A stretch of DNA of 64,000 nt from Phycisphaerales bacterium UBA7800 (GTDB lineage Bacteria; Planctomycetota; Phycisphaerae; Phycisphaerales; Phycisphaeraceae). A program made the translations under genes and the position numbers. The stretch spans positions 129,575 to 193,574 of the forward strand of contig DLCK01000051.1 of NCBI GenBank assembly GCA_002480565.1, given 5' to 3'. Below, piece by piece: positions 44,774-53,437 of this stretch. The notes below the pieces were generated by a model. That model made no database searches and had not been told where the DNA came from. It saw nothing but the letters and a program-made list of their open reading frames with translations. Every line of letters starts with the position of its first letter. The stretch's first letter is position 1.

Positions 44774-45649
44774 ATGTCCATGCGTCTACTTGGTCTGACT
44801 GTCATTATCTGTCTTGTATCCACACCCCTTTTTGCTCAGCCTCAACAACGGCAGAGACGTTTGCCAGAGGGTGTAGTCTCACATCGTAATCTTGTCTATG
44901 CCACCGTCGAAGATGGCAGAAACATGAAACTCGACCTGTATCTGTCGGAAAAGAAAACCGGCAACGAGCCGCTGGTGGTTTGGATACATGGGGGCGGTTG
45001 GCGTAACGGAAACAAGAACAACGTCAACGTTGCAATGCTCAGGTTGGTGACCCAAGGCTACGCCGTTGCCAGCATCGACTATCGACTCGGCGGACTGCTC
45101 AAACATCCTGTGCATATCCATGACTGCAACGCTGCGATCCGTTGGCTAAAGGCTCATGCTAAAGAGTATGGGTACAGTGTCGATAAGGTTGCAGTCGCAG
45201 GCAGCAGTGCCGGCGGACACCTTGCGTTACTCGTGGGGGTTGCCAGTGATGTGCCAGAGCTTCAAGGCGAAGTTGGAGAGCATTTGGGCGTCAGTTCACG
45301 TGTCGATGCGATCATTGATTTCTATGGACCGACTGACCTTCTGGCATTGGGTAAAACCAAGCGGGGCGGGCAGGAATTGGATGTCACCGAAGCCTTCAGC
45401 AAGTCCGCCAGCCCGGTGAGTTATCTGGATGCCAACGATCCGCCGGTATTGATTTTTCATGGTGATCGTGATCGCACAGTCGTACCTCAACAGAGCGTGA
45501 CCCTTGATGCGATGTACAAGGAATTAGGACTTGAATCGACATTACATATGTTCAATGGTGCAGGCCACGGCGGTCGAGTATTTGCTCAGGAGTTGGTTCA
45601 TGAACAGATTGCTGCGTTTTTGAAAAAGCATTTGAAGGGTGAGGAGTAG
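44774..45649 (+). CDS. Secreted alpha/beta hydrolase (BD-FAE / Aes-like esterase)
   Basis: 291 residues with a signal peptide (cleaved after PLFAQ) and a strong GGAGG site. The oxyanion motif is WIHGGGWRNG; the nucleophile elbow is AGSSAGGHLA; the acid is in HGDRDRTVV and His in GAGHGGRVF. This is the hormone-sensitive-lipase/feruloyl-esterase type common in planctomycetes for de-esterifying polysaccharides. Substrate not readable. Confidence 0.88.
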   Translation: MSMRLLGLTVIICLVSTPLFAQPQQRQRRLPEGVVSHRNLVYATVEDGRNMKLDLYLSEKKTGNEPLVVWIHGGGWRNGNKNNVNVAMLRLVTQGYAVASIDYRLGGLLKHPVHIHDCNAAIRWLKAHAKEYGYSVDKVAVAGSSAGGHLALLVGVASDVPELQGEVGEHLGVSSRVDAIIDFYGPTDLLALGKTKRGGQELDVTEAFSKSASPVSYLDANDPPVLIFHGDRDRTVVPQQSVTLDAMYKELGLESTLHMFNGAGHGGRVFAQELVHEQIAAFLKKHLKGEE

Positions 45650-45705
45650 GGTTGGTTGGGAATAGTGAAAAAGTAGAATGTCGTCTTTGATTTTCCCCTT
45701 TGATT

Positions 45706-46404
45706 TTAGACTCCGTCTTTTTTACTTGTGATTATGCCTTGTTCAATGAACGTTTGCATTGCATTGTCACCCGCCGGACATAACCCAATGTGCTGCATTT
45801 CCTCATACCATTGTTTTAAGCCTGCTTCAGCATCTGACTGGCTACCATCGAGATGGGGGCCAACATGTTTAATCCAGAGTTCAATCTCTGCTGCTACGAT
45901 CTCGCGTCCACCGGCCAATATTTTCGCTGTTTGAACAAGCATTTTAGCCAGTTCTTCGTCAATCACAGCATCGGGAGTTGTCCAGTGGACATTGCCGAGG
46001 CAATCTGTGTAGAAACCGATCTGTTTTATTTGGTCGAGTAATTTTGGATGGTCGGCACTCTCATCAAACATAGCTACGAATTCTCGAAGCTGACTAGCCC
46101 CTTGAGCAAAGAGTTGAGGTAATATCCACATCTGGTTCTTAGCTGTATGTGAACGATACTCTTTCCACAGAGGTTTTGCGCTCTTATCGTCAAAAGCAGA
46201 TGAAAGACGGCGTAGAATAGCCATTTTGCCTGATTCTTCAATAGATAACGTGGCTACTGAAGCTGCTGTTGGAAAGCAGTCATTGGAGAGAAGAAGCTCG
46301 GCGTCATTGGCAAGTCGTCGCGCGTTCTTCATGGCCAAATTCATTCCATCAGCAACCTGCTGTGCGGTCAGTACAGAACGGTATTGATACAGACGTGATG
46401 CCAT
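45706..46404 (-). CDS. AbiV-family abortive-infection-like protein
   Basis: 232 residues. The N-terminal half matches the AbiV HEPN pattern: NARRLANDAELLLSND followed by ASVATLSIEESGKMAIL, then FRSH-like KEYRSHTAKNQM. AbiV proteins stop phage growth by blocking translation in lactococci. The usual HEPN R-x4-6-H catalytic motif is not obvious, which is also the case for AbiV. There is no recognisable ribosome binding site. A second small gene lies 72 bases upstream on the same strand. Confidence 0.72.
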   Translation of the reverse strand: MASRLYQYRSVLTAQQVADGMNLAMKNARRLANDAELLLSNDCFPTAASVATLSIEESGKMAILRRLSSAFDDKSAKPLWKEYRSHTAKNQMWILPQLFAQGASQLREFVAMFDESADHPKLLDQIKQIGFYTDCLGNVHWTTPDAVIDEELAKMLVQTAKILAGGREIVAAEIELWIKHVGPHLDGSQSDAEAGLKQWYEEMQHIGLCPAGDNAMQTFIEQGIITSKKDGV

Positions 46405-46476
46405 TGTTCTAGGGGCCTAATGTTTCCTCTCAGTTGTCCAGTCGTGACCTCTAGCCGCGTCTGGTAAAAGCAGCGA

Positions 46477-46770
46477 TTAGGATTCCGACTCAAAAAAACC
46501 AATAGCCTCAGTAAGTGAGGCAACCCGCTTTGTATCAGCATTTATGACGGCTTGGTAAAGGAGACCCGCCAAAATTGCACTGCGTGTGGCATCGGGGATA
46601 ACACACGGGCTGAGTACGCCTCTAGACTGCGGATAGCTCTCCCAGTGAATTCCAAGGGCTTTTACACCGCCGTGTTGCTGATTCTTATGGTCGTAATACC
46701 CGGTGATCAGCGTCAACCCAGCGTCAGTGTATATTTCCTTTGTACTTTTCCAATAAGAAATCATATCCAT
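46477..46770 (-). CDS. Small protein of unknown function, possibly linked to AbiV
   Basis: 97 residues from ATG 46770 (AAAGG upstream; a TTG at 46791 is less likely). Contains YWKSTKEIYTDAGLTLITGY, and is otherwise unrecognised. It precedes the AbiV-like gene on the same strand, with a 72-base gap holding a TAGCCGCGTC fragment of the hairpin repeats. Confidence 0.5.
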   Translation of the reverse strand: MDMISYWKSTKEIYTDAGLTLITGYYDHKNQQHGGVKALGIHWESYPQSRGVLSPCVIPDATRSAILAGLLYQAVINADTKRVASLTEAIGFFESES

Positions 46771-46908
46771 AAAATACCTTTCGCTAATCAAAGACCCAAA
46801 AAGATCCGAAATAAGGGGTGTTCAACTTTATGGCTCAGTTTTCGCCGTTGCATATCCCCCCAATACCCTCCACCTGATTTTTAAACGATCCGGTCATGCT
46901 ACGCAACC

Positions 46909-48060
46909 TCATTGTTGTTGCTGTTGTTGCTGTTGAGCATCGAGTCGTTGGGTGACTTGTTTGGCGGTTTGGCGGACGAGGTCGGATTCGTTTTGGTCGG
47001 TTGCCATTTCGTTGAGCTTCTGGCGTAGTGTTGGATTGTCGTGATTGGTGAGGTGGTTGCCTGCTGCGATGAGGGCGTTGCGTTTGACCATTTCCAGTTT
47101 CATGCGTTTGAGTGCTGAGCCGATGAAGGCTTGTTGGCGGTCGGCAGCGGTCCAGTTGAGTATGTCCAACAAGTTCAACGACGGGGCAGGTGGTCGGGGC
47201 GTGTAACGAACATGATGCTCAGGATACGCCGACTCAACCTTTGCGGGGCGAGGCTTCCGGGGATTCCGGGGCTTCCGGGGCTTCCGGGGGTTGTGGGGGC
47301 AGACTTCCTGACAGATATCGCAGCCAGCAATCCAGTCACCCATCTGCTCGTGTAAGTCGGGGGCGATGAGGCTTCGGTGTTCCAAGGTCAGATAGCTGAT
47401 GCAGCGAGAGGCATCGAGTTGGTAGGGTTCGATGCATTGGGTCGGGCAGGCATCGATACAGCGGGTACACGTGCCGCAGTGATCGGGCATGGTTTGATCG
47501 TCGGAAGTTGGCAGGTCCAAGGTGGTGATGATGACGCCCAGGGCAAACCATGATCCAAGGTGCGGATGGATGAGCAGGGTATGCTTGCCAATCCAACCCA
47601 GGCCAGCACGCTTGGCATGTTCACGTTCGAGGATCGGGGCGGTGTCGACTGCGACGCGAAACTGCTCGTCGGGATAGTGCTTACGCAGCGCGTCAGCCAA
47701 ATGCATCAAGCGTTTTTTGAGCACCTTGTGATAGTCATCTCCCCATGCATAACGCGCGATCCGGCCAGCTGGGGGATCCGTTGGCAGATCGGTTTCATGA
47801 GGATACCGGTCTGCGACACAGATTACTGACTGGGCGCCAGGCAGGAGCTTATCAGGATCAATACGGATATCACGGTGGTTGGCTAAGTAGTCCATTTCGC
47901 CTTGCTTGCCATCGGCTAACCACTGGTCGAGAAAGTCGACATGGTCGGAGATTGATGCGGGCGTGATGCCTGTCATGGCAAAGCCGAATTGCTCGCCAAG
48001 TCCTTTGATGAAGTCTTGGGGATCAGCAGGTTGAGTTGGTGATTGCGGACTATCAGGCAT
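46909..48060 (-). CDS. queG: Epoxyqueuosine reductase
   Basis: 383 residues; the last step of queuosine synthesis in tRNA, using cobalamin and two 4Fe-4S clusters. Cluster motifs: CGTCTRCIDACPT and CDICQEVCPHN. After the second cluster comes an in-frame insertion NPRKPRKPRNPRKPRP coded by a 9-bp DNA array. A HEAT-like C-terminal part follows, ending in a run of eight Gln coded by alternating CAA/CAG. The rest aligns well with QueG. Confidence 0.93.
   Translation of the reverse strand: MPDSPQSPTQPADPQDFIKGLGEQFGFAMTGITPASISDHVDFLDQWLADGKQGEMDYLANHRDIRIDPDKLLPGAQSVICVADRYPHETDLPTDPPAGRIARYAWGDDYHKVLKKRLMHLADALRKHYPDEQFRVAVDTAPILEREHAKRAGLGWIGKHTLLIHPHLGSWFALGVIITTLDLPTSDDQTMPDHCGTCTRCIDACPTQCIEPYQLDASRCISYLTLEHRSLIAPDLHEQMGDWIAGCDICQEVCPHNPRKPRKPRNPRKPRPAKVESAYPEHHVRYTPRPPAPSLNLLDILNWTAADRQQAFIGSALKRMKLEMVKRNALIAAGNHLTNHDNPTLRQKLNEMATDQNESDLVRQTAKQVTQRLDAQQQQQQQQ
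47247..47292. repeat. 9-bp array inside queG
   Basis: Four or five copies of CCCCGGAAG (minus strand) in frame, coding for repeated P-R-K. The same unit occurs twice or more at 48304-48330 in the same orientation inside the next gene. The unit has the same A-A-G placement as the intergenic 9-bp arrays. Confidence 0.7.
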
Positions 48061-48235
48061 GGTTTAAGTGTAACCGGTGCAGTTCAAAGCGTGAATTCGC
48101 AAAGCCAAGTTTATTGTAAATGGCTCAACTCATTATTTGGAATGGCTTTGTGGCTACATCTCTACATTTTGAGCGTCGAAAAAAATATTTGATGACATTA
48201 TTGACGGATCGTGCCATCATGCCTAGGATTCGTTA

Positions 48236-49381
48236 ATGGCACGATCCATCACACCATCTGAAGCTGATCTGGATACCAGCAGTAAGCCTGTCTCGGGGCA
48301 AAGCGGGGCTTCCGGGGCTTCCGGGGGGGCAGGTCAACCACGGACTCGGCTTGTTGATGTTGCCAAGCGCGCCAAGGTTGCCCGGTCGACAGCTGCTCAG
48401 GCTTTGTATGGTTCAGGGGGCAGTAATGTCCGAGTCAGTGATGAGACAGCGGATCGCATACGCAAAATTGCCCGGGAGATGAATTTTCAACCCAATCGCC
48501 TGGCTCGCGGACTCCGCGGCGCTTGTACGCAGTCGGTGGGGGCGGTTTGGTCTGTGCTTGAACCTCAGACGACTGATGCGCCGCTGGTCAATGCGATCCT
48601 CACGCAATTGCAATCCGATGGCTATGCGACGTACCAATCCAATCATCCGATCAACGTTGAGCAGACATGCAAGTTGCTTGACGACTTGTTATCGCGGCAG
48701 TTGGATTCACTGGTGATTCGACTCCGCCCGGATCATTATGAATCGAAGGATGTGTTGGATTTACTGGGTCGATTTCGCAGCGCGATTGCGGTCGTGCCTT
48801 GGGCCGTGGATGGGATTGCCATTGATCAGGTGATTCATGACCGGGATACGGGGATGGTGGAAGTGGTCGATCATTTTGTGGCGACCGGCAGACGAAAAAT
48901 GCTGTTGATGTTGAGCATGCGTGATCTGACGGAGCAGCGTAAGTTACAGGTGTTTCGTGACCGTATGATCCATCATGGGCTTGATCCTGATAAGCATATC
49001 ACTGTGCTTGACCGAGGTATTGAGTCACACGAAGTCGAGAACATTTTCGAACATTTTGAAAAGTTGATTGAGTCGGAGCTTAACGCAGACTGTCAGGCCG
49101 ATGCCATTTTCAGTTCCAACGATGTCATTCTGATGATCGTCGCCCGTCGGTTAAGACGGTTGGGTATCGATGTGCCAAGGCGCATTGCTTTAGCGGGTTT
49201 GAACGACACATTAGCTGCACAGTATTGGGATCCGGCACTGGCGATGATAAATCGGCAACAGGATCACCTGGTACAGACAGTGTGTAATCTCGTAAACGCA
49301 CGTTTGGCGGACCCTAAAAGACCGCTGGAGTGTCGACATGTTCCCATGAAGTTTGTGGTACGGGAATCAGCAGGAAGTTGA
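48236..49381 (+). CDS. LacI-family transcriptional regulator
   Basis: 381 residues. The helix-turn-helix is LVDVAKRAKVARSTAAQALY with hinge RKIAREMNFQPNRLARGLRG, followed by a periplasmic-binding-protein-like effector domain (ILTQLQSDGYATY, SNDVILMIVARRLRRLG). The first 35 residues are an unusual extension, partly S-G-A-S-G-A-S-G coded by a 9-bp array. It is upstream of two prepilin-like genes. Sugar ligand unknown. Confidence 0.88.
   Translation: MARSITPSEADLDTSSKPVSGQSGASGASGGAGQPRTRLVDVAKRAKVARSTAAQALYGSGGSNVRVSDETADRIRKIAREMNFQPNRLARGLRGACTQSVGAVWSVLEPQTTDAPLVNAILTQLQSDGYATYQSNHPINVEQTCKLLDDLLSRQLDSLVIRLRPDHYESKDVLDLLGRFRSAIAVVPWAVDGIAIDQVIHDRDTGMVEVVDHFVATGRRKMLLMLSMRDLTEQRKLQVFRDRMIHHGLDPDKHITVLDRGIESHEVENIFEHFEKLIESELNADCQADAIFSSNDVILMIVARRLRRLGIDVPRRIALAGLNDTLAAQYWDPALAMINRQQDHLVQTVCNLVNARLADPKRPLECRHVPMKFVVRESAGS
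48304..48330. repeat. 9-bp array inside the lacI-type gene
   Basis: GGGGCTTCC units (plus strand), the complement of the queG array, in frame at the N-terminus of the regulator. Direct orientation relative to the queG copy, about 1 kb away. Confidence 0.65.
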
Positions 49382-49457
49382 TTTTGAATCGTAAAATTGC
49401 ATTGGTGATTCACATTCATGTGGAATCCTTTGCGTTTGACTCTTGAGGAAGAGGACC

Positions 49458-50240
49458 ATGAAACAGAATCTGTACCCACAAACGCGTCGGTATTCGACTG
49501 AACATCAGTCTGTGTTGCCAATGGGTTTTACGCTCATTGAGTTGTTGGTTGTGATTTCCATTGTGTCGTTGTTGATTTCGATTCTTTTACCATCATTGAA
49601 GAATGCCCGGTCACTTGCTCGCAGTGCCCAGTGCATGTCCAATCAGCGATCCGTAGGGGCGTTGATGTTTATTTATTCACAGGACTACGACCAATACCTG
49701 CCAGTACGCCGGACACTTAAGAGTGGTGTGTATCAGTATGGCTGGCCGAATTTGATTTGGAAGTACATGGACACCGGCAGAAAACTGGGCAACAAATACG
49801 ACAAGGGCAAGCTCGTAGGCACAGCCATGAACTGTCCCGAAGGTCAGACGGATATCAAAGATAATCCACATTGGGGCCGAATCTATACACTCAACCAGTG
49901 GTTTAAATTGCCGAACAATAACTCGATCTATCAAAGTGCCAACAAGTCCATTCGCATCTCGGACATCAAGAAAAGTTCGAAGGTGTTTTTACTCTCAGAA
50001 CAAACGGTCAAGGCTGCCTGGGCTGGCAACAAATGGATATTCGCGGACTATACGACCAATCCTTTGAACCACAGTCAACAGCAACTTGTCAATCATCACA
50101 CTGCCAGCAAGGCGACCAACGCGACCTATTCAGATGGCCATGTGAAATTAATGGACGAACAGGACTTCCCGCATATCAATGCGACAACATTTGTGACTGA
50201 AAGATATGACTACCGTTGGCATGGTTCGACGAACAAATGA
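49458..50240 (+). CDS. Prepilin-like secreted protein with H-X9-DG C-terminus
   Basis: 260 residues from ATG 49458 (GAGG upstream). The class III signal [18 protein letters not shown] is a type IV pilin/pseudopilin cleavage and membrane helix. The C-terminus HHTASKATNATYSDGH matches the planctomycete-enriched H-X9-DG pattern of DUF1559-type proteins. Residues between are soluble and rich in Asn/Ser/Lys. The role of this very large family is not established. A near-identical paralogue follows. Confidence 0.85.
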   Translation: MKQNLYPQTRRYSTEHQSVLPMGFTLIELLVVISIVSLLISILLPSLKNARSLARSAQCMSNQRSVGALMFIYSQDYDQYLPVRRTLKSGVYQYGWPNLIWKYMDTGRKLGNKYDKGKLVGTAMNCPEGQTDIKDNPHWGRIYTLNQWFKLPNNNSIYQSANKSIRISDIKKSSKVFLLSEQTVKAAWAGNKWIFADYTTNPLNHSQQQLVNHHTASKATNATYSDGHVKLMDEQDFPHINATTFVTERYDYRWHGSTNK

Positions 50241-50307
50241 CTTGCCAATGTTATTAGAGGATACCCCTTAAATATCTCGGGGTTTGATTCACAGAAAAGA
50301 GAGATAC

Positions 50308-51087
50308 ATGAACCAGCAACACTGCGACACTTATTTTTTTGCCAAAAAGATAACACGTGATATCAATCGGGGTTTTACATTAATCGAACTTCTGGTGGTG
50401 ATCTCCATCGTGGCATTACTCATCGCCATCCTCTTGCCAGCACTCAAAAGCGCTCGGTCAGTGGCTCGTAGTGCTCAGTGCATGTCCAATGAACGATCGG
50501 TAGGAGGATTGATGTTCGTTTATTCGCAGGACTTTGACGACTACATGCCCATCCGCCGAACCAGTGTCAGCGGTACCTACACCGACAGTTGGGTTCGAGG
50601 TATGTGGACCTACATGAACAACGGTGTGAAGCTCAACCTCAAGTACGACAAAACCAAGCTCAAAGGTACAGCACTAAGCTGCCCCGAGTCCCAGACCGAT
50701 GTGGCCGACAATCCAAGCTGGGGGCACATTTACACCTACAATCAATGGTTCAAAAAGCCCAACGGCAGCTCCATTTACCAAGGGCAAAATGTCACCTTCC
50801 GCCTTAGTGATGTTAAGAAAAACTCTGAAGTCTTCCTACTCGTCGAACAGGCAACCAAGGGAGGCTGGACCAGTGGCAAGTGGGTTTTTGCGGACTACAC
50901 CGCCAACGCCCTGGATCACAATGATCAAAAACTCGTGAATCATCACACCTCCAGCAAGGGGACCAACGCAACCTTTTGTGACGGACATGTAACATACATG
51001 GCTGATGAAGATTTCCCACACGATAACGACGGGACCTATGTCTATGAAAGTTGGGATTACCGTTGGCATGGGTCGACAAATAAGTAA
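50308..51087 (+). CDS. Prepilin-like paralogue with H-X9-DG C-terminus
   Basis: 259 residues from ATG 50308. [18 protein letters not shown] is the prepilin signal; [20 protein letters not shown] is the end motif. Over the whole length it is closely similar to the preceding protein, so the pair arose by tandem duplication. The cysteine in FCDGH replaces Tyr-Ser of the first copy. Confidence 0.85.
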   Translation: MNQQHCDTYFFAKKITRDINRGFTLIELLVVISIVALLIAILLPALKSARSVARSAQCMSNERSVGGLMFVYSQDFDDYMPIRRTSVSGTYTDSWVRGMWTYMNNGVKLNLKYDKTKLKGTALSCPESQTDVADNPSWGHIYTYNQWFKKPNGSSIYQGQNVTFRLSDVKKNSEVFLLVEQATKGGWTSGKWVFADYTANALDHNDQKLVNHHTSSKGTNATFCDGHVTYMADEDFPHDNDGTYVYESWDYRWHGSTNK

Positions 51088-51299
51088 CTCCATACCACTC
51101 ACATAACGCACTTTGACGAGTCGTGTCACTTTGATGCGGCTCGTCGTGCGTTTGGGGTGGTCTGTCGATATCAAAAGCCTCGCTTGTCCCATACTCTCAA
51201 ACTGGTAACCAAGGCCAAACCGCATTACAATTCCAGCTTAACCCTGTGTTTGAGCACGGATTGATTATCGCTTGACAGGGTCAAGATGGAACCGCAAAT

Positions 51300-52589
51300 A
51301 TGCCCTATGAACTCAAACCGTATGACGTGGATGTTGAAACGACACCCTACGTTCGCGAAGACGTCCCAGCGACTGGCCAGGGGGATCGCTGGACACTGAA
51401 CTTCGGCCCGCAGCATCCTGCGACGCATACCACCTTGCGTATCGTCATGGAGCTTGACGGCGAACGCATCGCCCGTGCCGTGCCGCATATCGGTTATCTA
51501 CACTCAGGCTTTGAAAAACTCGGCGAAGCACTCGACTACAACCAGTATGTCACCATTGTCTCGCGGATGAATTATGTCTCGCCGATCTCCAACGACATCT
51601 GTTGGCATCACTGTGTCGAAAAACTTTTCGACATCGACATCACCCCGCGATGCAAAGTCGTTCGAACCATCCTTGCGGAACTGGGACGTATTCAGGATCA
51701 CCTGCTGTCCATCGGTGCTGCGGCATTGGACCTTGGTGCCTTTACCGCGTTTCTCTACGGGTTTAACGAACGCGAAAAAATCTACGACATCGTCGACTAC
51801 ATCTCCGGCCAGCGTTTCCATCCAGACTACACCCGCGTCGGTGGCATGATGGCTGACCTGCCTGACGAAGAAGTCTTCAAACGCATGGTCAAAAAGTTCA
51901 TCCGTGAACAACTTCCACCTGCGATCAAGGACATTGAAACGCTGCTCAACAACAACCGCATCTTCCGTGATCGCACCGAAGGCATCGGCACGATTTCAAC
52001 CGACGAAGCTGAAGGCTGGTCACTGTCCGGCCCCGTCGCTCGCGCGTCAGGTGTCCGGGCGGATCTGCGTAAAGATGAACCGTATCTCTGCTATGCCGAC
52101 AACTGGGATGGGCAGGGGGCAGAGGCTGTAAAGTTCAATGTCGTACTTGCATCCAAAGGCGACTGCTTTGCTCGCTTCCTGGTCAGAATTGAAGAAGTCA
52201 AACAGTCCGTCAAGATCATCGAGCAGCTCATCGACAACATCCCCGGTGGGCCGATGAATGTCTTCGACGATGCAGGTGTCACCAAGCCTGACAAGTCTTC
52301 GGTGTATGGCTCGATTGAAGGTCTGATTCAACACTTTGAATTGGTGATGACCAACCGTGGTTGGAAAGCTCCTGTTGCTGAAGTCTACGGTGCCAACGAA
52401 ACCGGCAACGGTGAGTTGGGCTATTACATCGTTTCCGACGGTGGGCCAAGACCCTGGCGTGTGAAGACCCGTCCGCCAAGCTTCATTAATTATTCCGTGT
52501 TCTCCAAGTTGATTGAAGGACACATGATTGCTGACACGCCTGCGATTCTCGGTTCACTGAACATCATCGCAGCAGAGTTGGATCGTTAA
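51300..52589 (+). CDS. nuoD: NADH-quinone oxidoreductase subunit D
   Basis: 429 residues, 49-kDa subunit of complex I on the peripheral arm near the quinone site. Family marks: FGPQHPATHTTLRIVMELDGE, HIGYLHSGFEKL, NYVSPISNDICWH, and the C-terminus RVKTRPPSFINYS...DTPAILGSLNIIAAELDR. It is the first of three nuo genes here; nuoABC are not upstream. Confidence 0.96.
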   Translation: MPYELKPYDVDVETTPYVREDVPATGQGDRWTLNFGPQHPATHTTLRIVMELDGERIARAVPHIGYLHSGFEKLGEALDYNQYVTIVSRMNYVSPISNDICWHHCVEKLFDIDITPRCKVVRTILAELGRIQDHLLSIGAAALDLGAFTAFLYGFNEREKIYDIVDYISGQRFHPDYTRVGGMMADLPDEEVFKRMVKKFIREQLPPAIKDIETLLNNNRIFRDRTEGIGTISTDEAEGWSLSGPVARASGVRADLRKDEPYLCYADNWDGQGAEAVKFNVVLASKGDCFARFLVRIEEVKQSVKIIEQLIDNIPGGPMNVFDDAGVTKPDKSSVYGSIEGLIQHFELVMTNRGWKAPVAEVYGANETGNGELGYYIVSDGGPRPWRVKTRPPSFINYSVFSKLIEGHMIADTPAILGSLNIIAAELDR

Positions 52590-52654
52590 TCATTTGACCA
52601 TTGCTGCGAGCTTTGATGTTCGCAGATTTAAGTATCAAGCACTCGGAGTGACCC

Positions 52655-53179
52655 ATGCCCTGGATTACCAAGAACAGCGGAACGATGCAGATCGACACCC
52701 GCGAAGAAGCTTATCTCGATGAAGCTCTCAAAGCTGAGATTGAAGCGAATATCATCCCGCGTTATCCCGACCGCCGTGCTGCGATGCTGCCGACGCTTCA
52801 TGCCGTGCAACACAAAGTTGGATGGCTCCCAGCTCAGGCGCTCAAAGAGATTGGTGAATTCCTTGGCACCGCACCCGCGGAAGTCATGGACACGGCCACG
52901 TTCTACGAAGAGTATTGGCTCACGCCCAAAGGCAAGTATGTCATATGGGTCTGTCAATCCATCTCCTGTGAATTAATGGACCGCGAATCATTGATGACCA
53001 AGCTCAAAGCCAAACTCAGTATCGAACCCGGCGAGACTACCGAGGACGGCAAGTTCACTTTGATGAACGTCGAATGCCTCGGCTCCTGTGGCACAGCACC
53101 GTGTGCTTTGGTTGATGAAAAACTCCACGAAAACTTATCCGTCGATAACGTCGACGCGATTTTGGATGCCCTGGAATGA
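52655..53179 (+). CDS. nuoE: NADH-quinone oxidoreductase subunit E
   Basis: 174 residues, thioredoxin-like 2Fe-2S subunit of the NADH-oxidising module. The four ligands are visible as CQSISC (C-x4-C) and CLGSCGTAPC (C-x3-C). Helical N-terminus with LPTLHAVQHKVGWLP and FYEEYWLTPKG. It overlaps the small gene downstream by ATGA. Confidence 0.95.
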   Translation: MPWITKNSGTMQIDTREEAYLDEALKAEIEANIIPRYPDRRAAMLPTLHAVQHKVGWLPAQALKEIGEFLGTAPAEVMDTATFYEEYWLTPKGKYVIWVCQSISCELMDRESLMTKLKAKLSIEPGETTEDGKFTLMNVECLGSCGTAPCALVDEKLHENLSVDNVDAILDALE

Positions 53180-53397
53180 CCGACAACTGGTTCACAAAAC
53201 TTTGCTACTCAGCAGGCAAGACGATTCACGAAATCACCAAGCCTGCCCCCGGAAGTAAATCGTCCGGGAGTAAGAGAACGGTGAACAAAAAAGTTGAAGA
53301 AAAAAAAGTGAGTAAAAACGTCACTTTGCGACGCACAACGATTGATGAAATTGAAATAACGAACCGTGACCAAGAGGAAGCGGACAACAAAAACTAG
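53176..53397 (+). CDS. Small basic protein of unknown function between nuoE and nuoF
   Basis: 73 residues, Lys/Glu/Thr rich and lacking cysteines beyond one, so not an Fe-S subunit. The start overlaps the nuoE stop by four bases (ATGA), suggesting translational coupling. The N-terminal part WFTKLCYSAGKTIHEITKP is most protein-like; the rest is low complexity. No family recognised. Possibly an accessory or assembly factor of complex I; that is inference from position only. Confidence 0.55.
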   Translation: MTDNWFTKLCYSAGKTIHEITKPAPGSKSSGSKRTVNKKVEEKKVSKNVTLRRTTIDEIEITNRDQEEADNKN

Positions 53398-53437
53398 ACA
53401 GACTCCACCGCAACGATATTGAAGCGGGAAACACAAT

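Noticed and set aside
46400..46476. Possible tRNA-like segment (TAGCCGCGTCTGG...)
   Set aside because: It does not fold into a cloverleaf, and the start matches the TAGCCGCG hairpin repeat instead.
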